A stretch of DNA of 64,000 nucleotides from Micromonospora ferruginea (lineage in GTDB: Bacteria; Actinomycetota; Actinomycetes; Mycobacteriales; Micromonosporaceae): positions 802,001-866,000 of the forward strand of contig NZ_CP059322.2 of the NCBI RefSeq assembly GCF_013694245.2, read 5' to 3'. Numbering within the stretch: the first letter of the stretch is position 1; each line of letters starts with the position of its first letter. A program made the position numbers and the translations under genes. This document shows positions 46,747-56,405 of this stretch, piece by piece. The notes below the pieces were generated by a model. It did no database searches. It had not been told where the DNA came from and saw only the letters and a list, made by a program, of their open reading frames with translations.

Positions 46747-46793
46747 GTTAAGAAGGGGCCCCTTCTCTACCGAATGCGTTAAGAAGGGGCCCC
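46747..46793. repeat. GTTAAG-GGGGCCCC repeat, locus 3
   Basis: Direct units GTTAAGAAGGGGCCCC at 46747-46762 and 46778-46793. The first continues into TTCT, forming an AGAAGGGGCCCCTTCT palindrome. It sits between the convergent NTF2-like and permease genes and probably ends both transcripts. Confidence 0.7.
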
Positions 46794-46804
46794 GCCTTAC
46801 GTGC

Positions 46805-48313
46805 TCAGCGGTGGCTGGTTGCCCAGCGGTCGGCCTCGGGGGCCGAGTGCAGGCCGGGCTCGTGCAGGCCCTCCTCGTCGAGCTGGCCGATCCGGCGGTA
46901 GGTGTCCGGCCGGCTGGTCCGCAGCACCACGCCCCAGAGCAGGCCGAGCACGCCGGCGACCACCGGGATCGCCGGGAGCAGCCACTTCAGGTAGCTCGCG
47001 GTGTCCGGCGCGAGCAGCGCGTCGAAGTTGAACAGCAGCACCAGCAGCACGGCGGTGAGCAGGACGGTGCCGAGCGCCGGGGCGATCGCCCGCTGCCAGG
47101 CCGACTCGGGGCCGCCGCGGCCCCGGAAGAAGCCGACGACGGCGGCCGAGGTCAGCGTCATCAGCAGCACCACGCCGACCGCGGCGGAGCCGGACAGCCA
47201 GGTGAACAGGTCGATGACCGGGTCACGGCCGCTCATCGCGAACGCCAGGAAGACCACCACGGCCAGCACACTCTGGATCAGCGAGCCGGCGATCGGGGCG
47301 CCGCTGCGGCTGGAGGTCGCGCCGAGGAAGCGGGGCAGGACGTTCTCCCGGCCGAGCGCGAACAGGTAGCGGGCCACGCCGTTGTGGAACGACAGCAGGG
47401 CGGCCAGCACGCTGGTGATGAACAGGACGTTCGCGATGTCCGCGATCACGGTGCCGGCGTACTGGTCGAGGGCGCCGAAGACCACGCCCGGCCCGGCCTC
47501 GGTGCTGGCCTGCTGCGCGTTCTCCGGGCCGGTCAGCACGGTGAGCGCCCAGGCGGAGAAGGCGTAGAACAGGCCGGTGAACGCGACCGCGATGTAGGTG
47601 GCCCGGGCCACCGTGCGCCGTGGGTCCTTGACCTCCTCGCTGTAGATCGCGCCGCTCTCGAAACCGGTGAACGAGGCGATGGTGAACGCCAGCACCGCGC
47701 CGAACCCGGCCCCGAACAGGTGGGTGGGGCTGATGCCGGCGGTGGTGACGCTGCCGCCGGCCGGGTGCGCGAACGCCACCAGGTCGAAGATCAGCACCGC
47801 CACGCACTCGAGGACCAGCAGCACCGCGAGCACGCTGGCGTTCAGGTCGATGCGCAGCACGCCGAGCACGCCGATGAACACCCAGGCCAGCAGCGCCCAG
47901 ACCCACCAGTCGAGGGTCAGCCCGGCCTTCGCCGTCATGAAGTCCTTCATGATCGCGCCGAACAGCCCGTAGAGGCCGATCTGGATCGCGTTGTACGCGG
48001 CCAACGCGACCGCCGAGCCGGCCACCCCACCGGCCCGGCCGAGGCCGTTGGCGATGTACGCGTAGAACGCGCCGGCGTTCGCGACGTACCGGCTCATCGC
48101 GGCGTAGCCGGTGGCGAAGACGGCGAGCACGGCCGCGAGCAGCACGTAGCCCAGCGCGGCGCCGATGTTGCCGCTGACCGCGTACATGGTGGTGACGCCG
48201 CCGCCGAGAACGGTCAGCGGCGCCGACGCGGCGACGGTGAAGAAGACGAGGTGGGCGGTGCCGAGACGGCCACGGCGTAGCCCACCGTCGGAGAAGAACG
48301 GATCGGAGGACAA
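46805..48313 (-). CDS. APC-family amino-acid permease
   Basis: A 502-residue membrane protein with about 12 helices. Family motifs: VAASAPLTVLGGGVTTMYAV in helix 1, FTGFESGAIYSEEVKDPRRT between helices 6 and 7, and FHNGVARYLFALGRENVLP. It imports or exchanges amino acids or amines; specificity is unknown. The start is a rare TTG at 48313, supported by GGAGA 5 nt before it; no ATG or GTG fits as well. The 197-nt gap to the divergent GPP34 gene holds both promoters. Confidence 0.9.
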   Translation of the reverse strand: MSSDPFFSDGGLRRGRLGTAHLVFFTVAASAPLTVLGGGVTTMYAVSGNIGAALGYVLLAAVLAVFATGYAAMSRYVANAGAFYAYIANGLGRAGGVAGSAVALAAYNAIQIGLYGLFGAIMKDFMTAKAGLTLDWWVWALLAWVFIGVLGVLRIDLNASVLAVLLVLECVAVLIFDLVAFAHPAGGSVTTAGISPTHLFGAGFGAVLAFTIASFTGFESGAIYSEEVKDPRRTVARATYIAVAFTGLFYAFSAWALTVLTGPENAQQASTEAGPGVVFGALDQYAGTVIADIANVLFITSVLAALLSFHNGVARYLFALGRENVLPRFLGATSSRSGAPIAGSLIQSVLAVVVFLAFAMSGRDPVIDLFTWLSGSAAVGVVLLMTLTSAAVVGFFRGRGGPESAWQRAIAPALGTVLLTAVLLVLLFNFDALLAPDTASYLKWLLPAIPVVAGVLGLLWGVVLRTSRPDTYRRIGQLDEEGLHEPGLHSAPEADRWATSHR

Positions 48314-48510
48314 GGCTTCTCCAGGGGGAGGGGGAAGGGTTGGGGGTGTCTACTTCGGAACAGCCTGAAGCAGGGTATTGGTGATCACGGATCGTCACAA
48401 GCCCACTTCGATATCGATTAGGGCGCGCATGATCGACCAGAATTGAGCTGTGCGTGTTCATGCCGTACCGTCCCGTGGCGACGATCACGGCCACCGTTCG
48501 AGGATGGACC

Positions 48511-49164
48511 ATGACCTACCCCGGGGCACAAGCCACGTACCGGCTCGCCGATGCGCTGTTCCTCATCGGACACGACGAGTTCACCGGTAAGCCGCATGTC
48601 GCCGTCGACCGGCTGGAGTGCGGCCTGGCCGGCGCCGCGCTCGCCGAGTTGATGTTCGAGGGCCGGATCGCCCTCGACAACGGCGGCATCGCCGCGGTCG
48701 ATCCACGGCTCTGGCAGGAGCCGCTGACCGACCTGCTGATCACCGAGATCCTGCGGCGTGAGGGCGCGCATCCGGCCCGGCTGTGGATCCGCTACCTGCG
48801 GACCCAGTTGAACATCAACGAGCGGGTCGGCACCCGGCTGGTCACCGCCGGCGTGCTGCGCCGGGAGCAGGGCAAGCTGATCGGTCGCCAGGTGCGCTGG
48901 CCGGCCATCGACCCGAACCAGGCGGCCTCGCCGCGGGTCCGGCTGACCGCCATGCTGATGCACTCGTCCCCGGCCGAGCTGGACCCGGGGACGTTGCTGC
49001 TGGCGAGTCTCGGCGAGGCGGTCGGGCTCGCCGCGCACATCTTCGACCCGCAGGTCGGCGGCCGGATGCGGGACTGCCGGCGCTTCCTTCCGGCCCAGTT
49101 GGAGGGGCTGCTCGCCGCGGTGGTGGGCGCGCTCGACGTCAGCACCACCACGGTCCGCCGCTGA
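48511..49164 (+). CDS. GPP34 (GOLPH3-like) family protein
   Basis: A 217-residue helical protein of the GPP34 family, homologous to eukaryotic GOLPH3/Vps74, which binds PI4P at the Golgi. Family pieces: YRLADALFLIGHDEFTGKPH, DRLECGLAGAALAELMFEGR, TRLVTAGVLRREQGKLIG and the helix LLLASLGEAVGLAAHIF. Actinobacteria carry several copies; their role is not established. GAGGA lies 6 nt before the ATG. Confidence 0.87.
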   Translation: MTYPGAQATYRLADALFLIGHDEFTGKPHVAVDRLECGLAGAALAELMFEGRIALDNGGIAAVDPRLWQEPLTDLLITEILRREGAHPARLWIRYLRTQLNINERVGTRLVTAGVLRREQGKLIGRQVRWPAIDPNQAASPRVRLTAMLMHSSPAELDPGTLLLASLGEAVGLAAHIFDPQVGGRMRDCRRFLPAQLEGLLAAVVGALDVSTTTVRR

Positions 49165-49215
49165 CGGTCCGCCGCGTCCCGCCCCGGCGGATCCGGGGCG
49201 GGACGGCACGCTCTC

Positions 49216-49815
49216 TCAGGCGGGGTCGCGCCACATCGGGTAGAGGCTGGGCCCGTCCGGCAGGTCCAGCGTGACCGGGCGGCGCCGGAAGCCGAGCCGC
49301 TCGTAGAGCGCCGCGTTGCGCGGCGTGCTGGCCTCCAGGTAGCCGGCCGCGCCGGCCTGATCCAACTCGGTCAGCCGGTCGCGCAGCAGCGCCGAGCCGA
49401 CGCCCTTGCCGTGGTGGTCGGGGTGCACGCCGACGAACGGCAGGTACCAGTGCGGCTCGCCGGGGTGGTTCGCGGCCATCAGCTCGTCGAGCACGGCGAA
49501 GCGCTTCATCGCCTCCGGGCCGATCGCGGCCTCCAGGTCGGCGAGCTCCTCGCCGTCGTCGCCGTCGTGGTCGCCGCCGACCGGCAGCCAGAGCGTGGCG
49601 CCCAGCCCGTCGCCGGCCACGTGGACCTGGCCGGTCCGCAACGCCAACGCGACGAACGGCCCGAAGAACGCGGGGTGGACCCGCGCCCGGTGGTCGTCCG
49701 CCGGGAAGATCCAGCCGCTGACCGGGTCCCGCATGAAGGCCTCGGCGAGGATCCCGGTCACGAGGGCGTGGTCCGCTGTGGACGCACGCCGGATGTTGCC
49801 CTGCCACTCAGTCAT
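49216..49815 (-). CDS. GNAT-family N-acetyltransferase
   Basis: A 199-residue GNAT protein with the acetyl-CoA loop VGVHPDHHGKGVGSALL and the C-terminal STPRNAALYERLGFRRR. An N-terminal helix region (HALVTGILAEAFMRDPVSGW) is typical of puromycin-acetyltransferase-like members, but drug resistance is not implied. ATG 49815 was chosen over an upstream in-frame start at 49839 because of GGA placed before it. Confidence 0.87.
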   Translation of the reverse strand: MTEWQGNIRRASTADHALVTGILAEAFMRDPVSGWIFPADDHRARVHPAFFGPFVALALRTGQVHVAGDGLGATLWLPVGGDHDGDDGEELADLEAAIGPEAMKRFAVLDELMAANHPGEPHWYLPFVGVHPDHHGKGVGSALLRDRLTELDQAGAAGYLEASTPRNAALYERLGFRRRPVTLDLPDGPSLYPMWRDPA

Positions 49816-50003
49816 TGGCCATCCGTCCTGCCGCTGCACGAGCCATTGTGGTCATCGATCGGCGTGCAACGTATCAGGTCGCTGAGTCACGGGTCAGATC
49901 CGTTCGGTTCGCTCGCCGCAGGTGATGTTGCTGGCTAGGCTGGCGCAGTCCACCAACGGGGGAGGGCAGCCGGGTGTTCGCCCTGCCCGCCGACAGGAGG
50001 AAC

Positions 50004-50696
50004 ATGTCCCGCACGCGCCGTGCCGCCCCGTCGCCCGGTTCCGCCATCACCTCGTCCCCCTGGGTTCTGGTCGCCACCGGGGTGATCGTGATGGTGGTGC
50101 TGCTGGTGGTGGCGCTCGGCTCGGTGCGGGGCCGGCGGACCTTCCCGACGCAGGGGCCGACGGACCCGGCCATGTCCCTGCCCGGCCTTCCGGTCGCGCC
50201 GGCTACCTCGCCCGCCGTCACCGGTCAGGCGTCGAGCCCGGTGACGCGTCCGGTGGCGCCCGGGCTCTCGCCCCGGTCGACCGTGCTGCCGGCCCGGCCG
50301 ACGCCGGCCGCGTCGACCGGGAGCCCGCGCGGCGACGTCCGGCCCGCGTCGCCCGCACCCCCGCCGCCGGCCCCGCCGTCGGCGGTGACCGGGCGGTACG
50401 GAGTGGTCAGCACCTTCGACGGCGGCTTCATCGGCGAGGTGCTGCTGGCCAACACCGGTCGCTCGGCGCGGGGCTGGACGGTGCGGCTGACGTTTCCGCA
50501 GGGTCGGCTGGTCACCGCCTGGGTGGAGGGCGCGGAGCAGGGCCGGTTCGGCTTCGAGGGTGGCGTCTTCACCTACCGCAGCGGGGTCGACCTGGCCGCG
50601 GGCGCGTCGGTGCCGGTGCGTTTCCACTTCGAGCGGACCGGCACCACCCGGCCGGACTCGTGCGCGGTCGACGGCGCGACCTGCGCCGGTCTCTGA
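50004..50696 (+). CDS. Membrane-anchored CBM2-like carbohydrate-binding protein
   Basis: A 230-residue protein: basic cytosolic start, one membrane helix (residues 20-42, VLVATGVIVMVVLLVVALGS), a Pro/Ser/Thr-rich stalk to about residue 128, and a C-terminal CBM2-type beta-sandwich (GGFIGEVLLANTGRSARGW, RLTFPQG, ending in CAVDGATCAGL). The stalk probably displays the domain outside the cell. AGGAGG before ATG 50004 is the best ribosome site seen. It precedes the amylase-pullulanase gene by 141 nt. Confidence 0.8.
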   Translation: MSRTRRAAPSPGSAITSSPWVLVATGVIVMVVLLVVALGSVRGRRTFPTQGPTDPAMSLPGLPVAPATSPAVTGQASSPVTRPVAPGLSPRSTVLPARPTPAASTGSPRGDVRPASPAPPPPAPPSAVTGRYGVVSTFDGGFIGEVLLANTGRSARGWTVRLTFPQGRLVTAWVEGAEQGRFGFEGGVFTYRSGVDLAAGASVPVRFHFERTGTTRPDSCAVDGATCAGL

Positions 50697-50734
50697 CCCA
50701 CCGGTCCTGACGGCGGGGACGCCGATCGCCCGTT

Positions 50735-50804
50735 TTGCAAGATGACTGCCGTGTTGCGACGTCGTTTGCAAGGTATTGCAGAATGTTTCGGCAAGGGCTA
50801 GCGT
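50735..50804 (+). promoter_or_regulatory. pulA promoter with four TTGCA-type repeats
   Basis: TTGCAAG (50735), TTGCGAC (50754), TTGCAAG (50766) and TTGCAGA (50776) lie upstream of or within a promoter with -35 TTGCAG (50776-50781), 17-nt spacer and -10 TAGCGT (50799-50804). Similar TTGCA/CTTGCAAG repeats control maltose and starch genes in Streptomyces through LacI-type MalR. A sugar-responsive repressor is inferred. Confidence 0.55.
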
Positions 50805-50837
50805 GCGGGCGAATCAGCGACCAGAGAAAGGCCGTCG

Positions 50838-53800
50838 ATGAAACCGACGCCGATATCCCCCAAGGCGTTGCTCGCCCTGGTCTCCTCCCTCGTACTCACC
50901 CTCGTCGGCGTGCCGGTGGCCCTCCACCAACTCGGCGCCGAAGGCGCCCAGCGCGCCGTCACCCCCGACGTCCTGGCCGCCGGCAACGCCCCCCAGTGGA
51001 ACCGGGAGCCGTCCGCCGAGGCGCTGCTCAAGGCCGGGACCAACACCGCGAAGGCGGAGCAGTTCTACTTCGTGCTGCCGGACCGCTTCGCCAACGGCGA
51101 CAAGCGCAACGACGCCGGCGGGCTGACCGGGGACCGGCTCACCACCGGCCTGGACCCCGCGGACAAGGGCTTCTACCACGGCGGTGACCTCAAGGGCGTC
51201 ATCGACAAGATGGACTACATCCAGCAGATGGGCACCACCGCCATCTGGCTGGCCCCGATCTTCAAGAACCGGCCCGTGCAGGGCACCGGCGCCGACGTCT
51301 CGGCCGGCTACCACGGCTACTGGATCACCGACTTCACGCAGGTCGACCCGCACTTCGGCACCAACGCCGAGCTGAAGAAGCTGGTCGACCTCGCGCACCG
51401 GCGCGGCATCAAGGTCTATCTCGACATCATCGTCAACCACACGGCCGACATCATCCGCTACGCGGAGGACAAGTACGGCTACGTGGACAAGAAGACCTCG
51501 CCCTACACCGACGCCTCGGGCCGGGCCTTCGAGGACCGCAACTACGCCGACGGCACCCGGAAGTTCCCCGCGGTGAACTCGACGTCGTTCCCGTACACCC
51601 CGACGTTCGCGAGCCCGGCCGACGCGAAGGTCAAGGTCCCGGCGTGGCTCAACGACCCGACCATGTACCACAACCGCGGTGACTCGACGTTCGCCGGGGA
51701 GAACAGCGAGTACGGCGACTTCTTCGGCCTCGACGACCTGTGGACCGAACGTCCCGAGGTGGTCCGCGGCATGACCGACATCTACGGCCAGTGGATCGGC
51801 AAGGCCGGCGTCGACGGCTTCCGCCTCGACACGGTCAAGCACGCCAACCTCGACTTCTGGCCGCAGTTCACCCGGGGCATCGACGCCTACGCGGCGAAGG
51901 CCGGCAAGAAGGACTTCTTCATGTTCGGCGAGGTCTACAGCGCCGACCAGGCCATCGAGTCGACCTACGTGCGCCAGGGCGGCCTGCCCGCCACGCTCGA
52001 CTTCTCCTTCCAGGAGGCGGCGCGCGGCTACACCGCAGCCGACGGCTCGGCCAAGGCGCTCGCCGACGTGTACGCCAAGGACGACCTCTACTCCGCCCGG
52101 GACACCGACGCCAACCGGCTCACCACGTTCCTCGGCAACCACGACATGGGCCGGATCGGCTCGTTCATCGCCGCGTCCGGCGGTGACGACGCCAGCCAGC
52201 TCCGCCGCGACCAGCTCGCCCACCAGCTGATGTTCCTCACCCGAGGGCAGCCGGTGGTCTACTCCGGCGACGAGCAGGGCTTCACCGGGCCGGGCGGGGA
52301 CAAGGACGCCCGCCAGGACATGTTCGCCTCGCGCACCGCGGACTACCTCGACGACGACCTGATCGGCACCACCCGCACCCACGCCTCCGACCAGTACGAC
52401 ACCCGGCACCCGCTCTACCGGACCATCGCCGAGCTGGGCAAGCTGCGGGCGGTGCACCCCGCGCTGCGCGACGGCGTCCAGGTCACCCGGTACGCCGCCG
52501 ACGGTCCCGGCGTGTTCGCGTTCTCCCGCGTCCTGAAGACCGAGCGGGTGGAACACGTAGCCGCGGTCAACAACGCGTCCACCCCGCAGACTGTCACCGT
52601 GGACACCTGGTCGGCCGGCGCCCGCTTCACCGGCATCTACGGCGGCGCGGCCACCGCCACCGCCGGCGCCGACGGCAAGCTGAGCGTCACCGTGCCGGCC
52701 ATGTCGGCCGTGGTGCTCAAGGCCGACCGGGCGATCCCGCAGCCCGGCGCGGCCCCGACCGTCACGCTCACCGAGCCGGGCGCCGCCCCGGTCGCCACCA
52801 CCACCGCGGTCACCGCCCAGGTCACCGGCGACCCGCTCGCCACCGTCACGTTCGCCGCGCGGGTGCCCGGCGGCAGGTGGACGCTGCTGGGCAGCGCCGA
52901 CCGCGCGCCGTACACGGTCCACCACGACCTGACCGGCCTGCCCGGCGGCACCAAGGTCGAATACAAGGCGGTGGTCCGCGACGGCAAGGGACGGACCGCC
53001 ACCGCCCGCACCACCGGCACGGTCGGCACCCCGGCGCAGGGCGCGTCGCGGGACTGGGCGATCGTGCACTACCAGCGCCCGGCCGGCGGGTACGCCGACT
53101 GGGGGCTCTACACCTGGGGCGACATCGACCCGGCGTACGCCACCGAGTGGCCGAAGGGGCAGCCGTTCGCCGGTGAGGACTCGTACGGCCGGTTCGCCTG
53201 GGTGAAGCTCAAGCCCGGCGCGAAGTCGGTCGGCTTCCTGGTGGTCGACAAAGACGGCAACAAGGACGTGGCGAACGACCGCACCATCGACGTCACCCAG
53301 ACCGGCGAGGTCTGGGTGAAGCAGGGCGACCCGACGCTCTACCCGACCCGGCAGGCCGCCACCGGCGAGCCCGACCCGGCGGTCGACCAGGGCACCGCGG
53401 TCATCCACTGGCGCAAGGCCGACGGCAACTACGACGGCTGGGGCCTGCACCTGTGGGACGGCGCGGCCAACCCGACCGACTGGGCCGCCCCGCTGAAGCC
53501 GGAGAAGATCGACTCCTACGGCGCGGTGTTCCGGGTGCCCCTGGCCGCCGGCGCGACCGGGCTGAGCTACATCCTGCACTCCGGCGACGAGAAGGACCAG
53601 CCGGACGACCAGCGGCTCGACCTGACCGGCGTCGGGCACGAGGTGTGGCTGCTGGCCGGCGTCAAGGGCCGGCTGCTGCCGGCGGCCACCACCGGCGCCG
53701 CCAAGGACCTCGACGTCACCAAGCAGAAGGCGCAGTGGATCGACCGGTCCACCGTCGCCTGGGCCACCGGCCCGACCGACGGCAAGAAGTACGCGCTGGT

Positions 53801-56336
53801 CGCCGCGCCGGCCGGTGGGATCGGCGTCGCCGACGGCGAGCTGACCGGCACGTACACCACGCTGCCGCTGCGGGCGCAGCGCAACGGGCTGACCGAGGCG
53901 CAACGGCAGGCGTACCCCCAGCTCTGGGCCTATCACGCCTTCTCGCTTGATCGCGCCGACCTGGCCAAGGTGCCGGCGGCGCTGCGCGGGCAGCTCGTGG
54001 TGACCGAGCGGGACGCCGAGGGCGCGCTGCTCGGCGCCACCGGGGTGCAGATCCCCGGCGTGCTCGACGACGTCTACCCGGCGGCGACCGGCGCGAAGCT
54101 CGGCCCGACGTTCGCCGGCCGGGTGCCCACCCTCGCGGTGTGGGCACCGACCGCGCGGAAGGTGTCGCTGCAACTGTTCGACTCACCGACCGCGCAGCCG
54201 AGCACGGTGGCGATGAGCCGCAACGACCGCACCGGCGTCTGGTCGGTGCGCGGCACCAAGGCGTGGACCGGGCGCTACTACCGCTACCAGGTCGAGGCCT
54301 GGCAGCCGGCGGCGCAGAAGGTGGTCACCGCGTCGGTCACCGACCCCTACTCGGTGGCGCTCGCGCCGAACTCCACGCACAGCCAGATCGTCGACCTGAC
54401 CGACCCGGCGCTCGCGCCGGCCGGCTGGGCGAACCTGCGCAAGCCGGCGCCCGTGCCGGCGGCCAAGGCGCAGATCTCCGAACTGTCGGTGCGCGACTTC
54501 TCCATCGCCGACAGCACGGTCCCGGCCGAGAAGCGGGGCACCTACCTCGCGTTCACCGACCCGAACACCGCCGGGATGAAGCACCTGCGGGCGCTCGGCG
54601 ACGCCGGCGTCAACTACCTGCACCTGCTGCCGGCGTTCGACTTCGCCACGATTCCGGAGAAGCGGGCCGACCAGGCCCAGCCCGCCTGCGACCTGGCGAA
54701 GCTGCCGCCGGACTCGGACCAGCAGCAGAAGTGCGTCGCCGCGGTGGCCGAGAAGGACGGCTACAACTGGGGGTACGACCCGCTGCACTACACGGTGCCG
54801 GAGGGCGGCTACGCCGTCGACCCGACCGGCGCGAAGCGCACCACCGAGTTCCGGCAGATGGTCGCCGGGGTGAACCAGGCCGGCATGCGGGTGGTCATGG
54901 ACGTGGTCTACAACCACACCTCGGCCGCCGGCACCGATGGAAAGTCGGTGCTCGACCAGGTGGTGCCGGGCTACTACCACCGGCTGCTGGAGGACGGCAC
55001 GGTCGCCAACTCGACGTGCTGCGCCAACACCGCCCCGGAGCACGCCATGATGGGCAAGCTCGTGGTGGACTCGCTCGTCACCTGGGCCAAGGCGTACAAG
55101 GTGGACGGCTTCCGGTTCGACCTGATGGGGCACCACCCGAAGGCGAACATCCTGGCCGTACGCGCCGCGCTGGACAAGCTCACGCCGGCCCGCGACGGCG
55201 TCGACGGCAAGAAGATCATGCTGTACGGCGAGGGCTGGAACTTCGGCGAGGTCGCGAACGACGCCCGGTTCGTCCAGGCCACCCAGGCCAACATGGCCGG
55301 CACCGGGATCGGCACGTTCAACGACCGGCTCCGCGACGCGGTGCGCGGCGGCGGCCCGTTCGACGCCAACCCGCGGGTGCAGGGCTTCGCCTCCGGCCTG
55401 TTCACCGACCCGAACGGCGACGCGGCCAACGGCTCGGCGGCCGAGCAGAAGGCCCGGCTGCTGCACTCCCACGACCTGATCAAGGTGGGGCTGACCGGCA
55501 ACCTGCGCGACTACCGGTTCACCGACTCCGCCGGGAAGACGGTCACCGGGGCGCAGGTCGACTACAACGGCTCCCCGGCCGGCTACACCGCCGCGCCGGG
55601 CGAGGCGGTCACCTACGTCGACGCGCACGACAACGAGATCCTGTACGACGCGTTGGCGTACAAGCTGCCGCAGGGGACCTCGGCGCAGGACCGGGCCCGG
55701 ATGCAGGTGCTCGCGCTGGCGACCACCGCGTTCGGGCAGGGGACCGGGTTCGTGACGGCCGGCTCGGAGCGGCTGCGGTCGAAGTCGTTGGACCGCAACT
55801 CCTACAACTCCGGTGACTGGTTCAACCAGATCCGCTGGGACTGCGCCCAGGGCAACGGGTTCGGCGCCGGCCTGCCGCCGGAGCAGGACAACAAGGACAA
55901 GTGGCCGTACGCGAAGCCGCTGCTGGCCGACGCGAAGCTGGTGCCGGACTGCGCGGCGATCGACCTGGCCGATGCCCGCTACGCGGAGCTGCTGCGCATC
56001 CGGCGGTCCTCGCCGGTGTTCGGGCTGCCCACCGCCGAGCAGGTGCAGAAGCGGGTCGCGTTCCCGCTGTCCGGGGAGAAGGAGACCCCGGGCGTGCTCA
56101 CCATGACCCTGGACGCCCGCGGGCTAAACGGGAAGTGGAAGTCGGTGACCGTGGTCTTCAACGCCACCCCGGAGACGGCGAAGCAGACCGTCGGCGGCCT
56201 GCGCGGGGCGAACGTGGCGCTGCACCCGGTGCTGCGGAACTCGGCCGACCCGGCCCTGCGGACGGCCTCGTTCGACCGGGCGGCCGGCACGTTCACCGTG
56301 CCGGCGCGCAGCGTGGCGGTCTTCGTCCAGAGCTGA
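50838..56336 (+). CDS. pulA: Secreted amylase-pullulanase fusion (two GH13 modules)
   Basis: A 1832-residue exported enzyme. A signal region spans residues 1-30. The first GH13 module (about 65-630) has Asp331 in GFRLDTVKH, Glu365 in MFGEVYS and Asp436 in GNHDMGR as an alpha-amylase triad. An Ig-like domain (about 640-730) and two CBM41-type starch-binding domains ([40 protein letters not shown]) follow. The second GH13 is a pullulanase, with [10 protein letters not shown], Asp1428 in [10 protein letters not shown], Glu1465 in YGEGWNFGE and Asp1598 in DAHDNE. It can cut alpha-1,4 and alpha-1,6 bonds of starch-like glucans. Confidence 0.95.
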   Translation: MKPTPISPKALLALVSSLVLTLVGVPVALHQLGAEGAQRAVTPDVLAAGNAPQWNREPSAEALLKAGTNTAKAEQFYFVLPDRFANGDKRNDAGGLTGDRLTTGLDPADKGFYHGGDLKGVIDKMDYIQQMGTTAIWLAPIFKNRPVQGTGADVSAGYHGYWITDFTQVDPHFGTNAELKKLVDLAHRRGIKVYLDIIVNHTADIIRYAEDKYGYVDKKTSPYTDASGRAFEDRNYADGTRKFPAVNSTSFPYTPTFASPADAKVKVPAWLNDPTMYHNRGDSTFAGENSEYGDFFGLDDLWTERPEVVRGMTDIYGQWIGKAGVDGFRLDTVKHANLDFWPQFTRGIDAYAAKAGKKDFFMFGEVYSADQAIESTYVRQGGLPATLDFSFQEAARGYTAADGSAKALADVYAKDDLYSARDTDANRLTTFLGNHDMGRIGSFIAASGGDDASQLRRDQLAHQLMFLTRGQPVVYSGDEQGFTGPGGDKDARQDMFASRTADYLDDDLIGTTRTHASDQYDTRHPLYRTIAELGKLRAVHPALRDGVQVTRYAADGPGVFAFSRVLKTERVEHVAAVNNASTPQTVTVDTWSAGARFTGIYGGAATATAGADGKLSVTVPAMSAVVLKADRAIPQPGAAPTVTLTEPGAAPVATTTAVTAQVTGDPLATVTFAARVPGGRWTLLGSADRAPYTVHHDLTGLPGGTKVEYKAVVRDGKGRTATARTTGTVGTPAQGASRDWAIVHYQRPAGGYADWGLYTWGDIDPAYATEWPKGQPFAGEDSYGRFAWVKLKPGAKSVGFLVVDKDGNKDVANDRTIDVTQTGEVWVKQGDPTLYPTRQAATGEPDPAVDQGTAVIHWRKADGNYDGWGLHLWDGAANPTDWAAPLKPEKIDSYGAVFRVPLAAGATGLSYILHSGDEKDQPDDQRLDLTGVGHEVWLLAGVKGRLLPAATTGAAKDLDVTKQKAQWIDRSTVAWATGPTDGKKYALVAAPAGGIGVADGELTGTYTTLPLRAQRNGLTEAQRQAYPQLWAYHAFSLDRADLAKVPAALRGQLVVTERDAEGALLGATGVQIPGVLDDVYPAATGAKLGPTFAGRVPTLAVWAPTARKVSLQLFDSPTAQPSTVAMSRNDRTGVWSVRGTKAWTGRYYRYQVEAWQPAAQKVVTASVTDPYSVALAPNSTHSQIVDLTDPALAPAGWANLRKPAPVPAAKAQISELSVRDFSIADSTVPAEKRGTYLAFTDPNTAGMKHLRALGDAGVNYLHLLPAFDFATIPEKRADQAQPACDLAKLPPDSDQQQKCVAAVAEKDGYNWGYDPLHYTVPEGGYAVDPTGAKRTTEFRQMVAGVNQAGMRVVMDVVYNHTSAAGTDGKSVLDQVVPGYYHRLLEDGTVANSTCCANTAPEHAMMGKLVVDSLVTWAKAYKVDGFRFDLMGHHPKANILAVRAALDKLTPARDGVDGKKIMLYGEGWNFGEVANDARFVQATQANMAGTGIGTFNDRLRDAVRGGGPFDANPRVQGFASGLFTDPNGDAANGSAAEQKARLLHSHDLIKVGLTGNLRDYRFTDSAGKTVTGAQVDYNGSPAGYTAAPGEAVTYVDAHDNEILYDALAYKLPQGTSAQDRARMQVLALATTAFGQGTGFVTAGSERLRSKSLDRNSYNSGDWFNQIRWDCAQGNGFGAGLPPEQDNKDKWPYAKPLLADAKLVPDCAAIDLADARYAELLRIRRSSPVFGLPTAEQVQKRVAFPLSGEKETPGVLTMTLDARGLNGKWKSVTVVFNATPETAKQTVGGLRGANVALHPVLRNSADPALRTASFDRAAGTFTVPARSVAVFVQS

Positions 56337-56346
56337 CCGTGACGGC

Positions 56347-56386
56347 GGACCGGCCCCCCAGCCACGTGTGGCTGGGGGGCCGGTCC
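56347..56386. terminator. Two-way terminator after pulA
   Basis: A perfect 18-bp stem (GGACCGGCCCCCCAGCCA at 56347-56364 and its complement at 56369-56386) with loop CGTG lies 10 nt after the pulA stop and 19 nt from the end of the convergent beta-helix gene. Confidence 0.85.
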
Positions 56387-56405
56387 GTACCCCGGGTCCG
56401 TCAGG

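Noticed and set aside
49216..49815. Puromycin-type antibiotic resistance gene
   Set aside because: Only the general GNAT fold is visible; nothing ties it to an antibiotic or a biosynthetic cluster.
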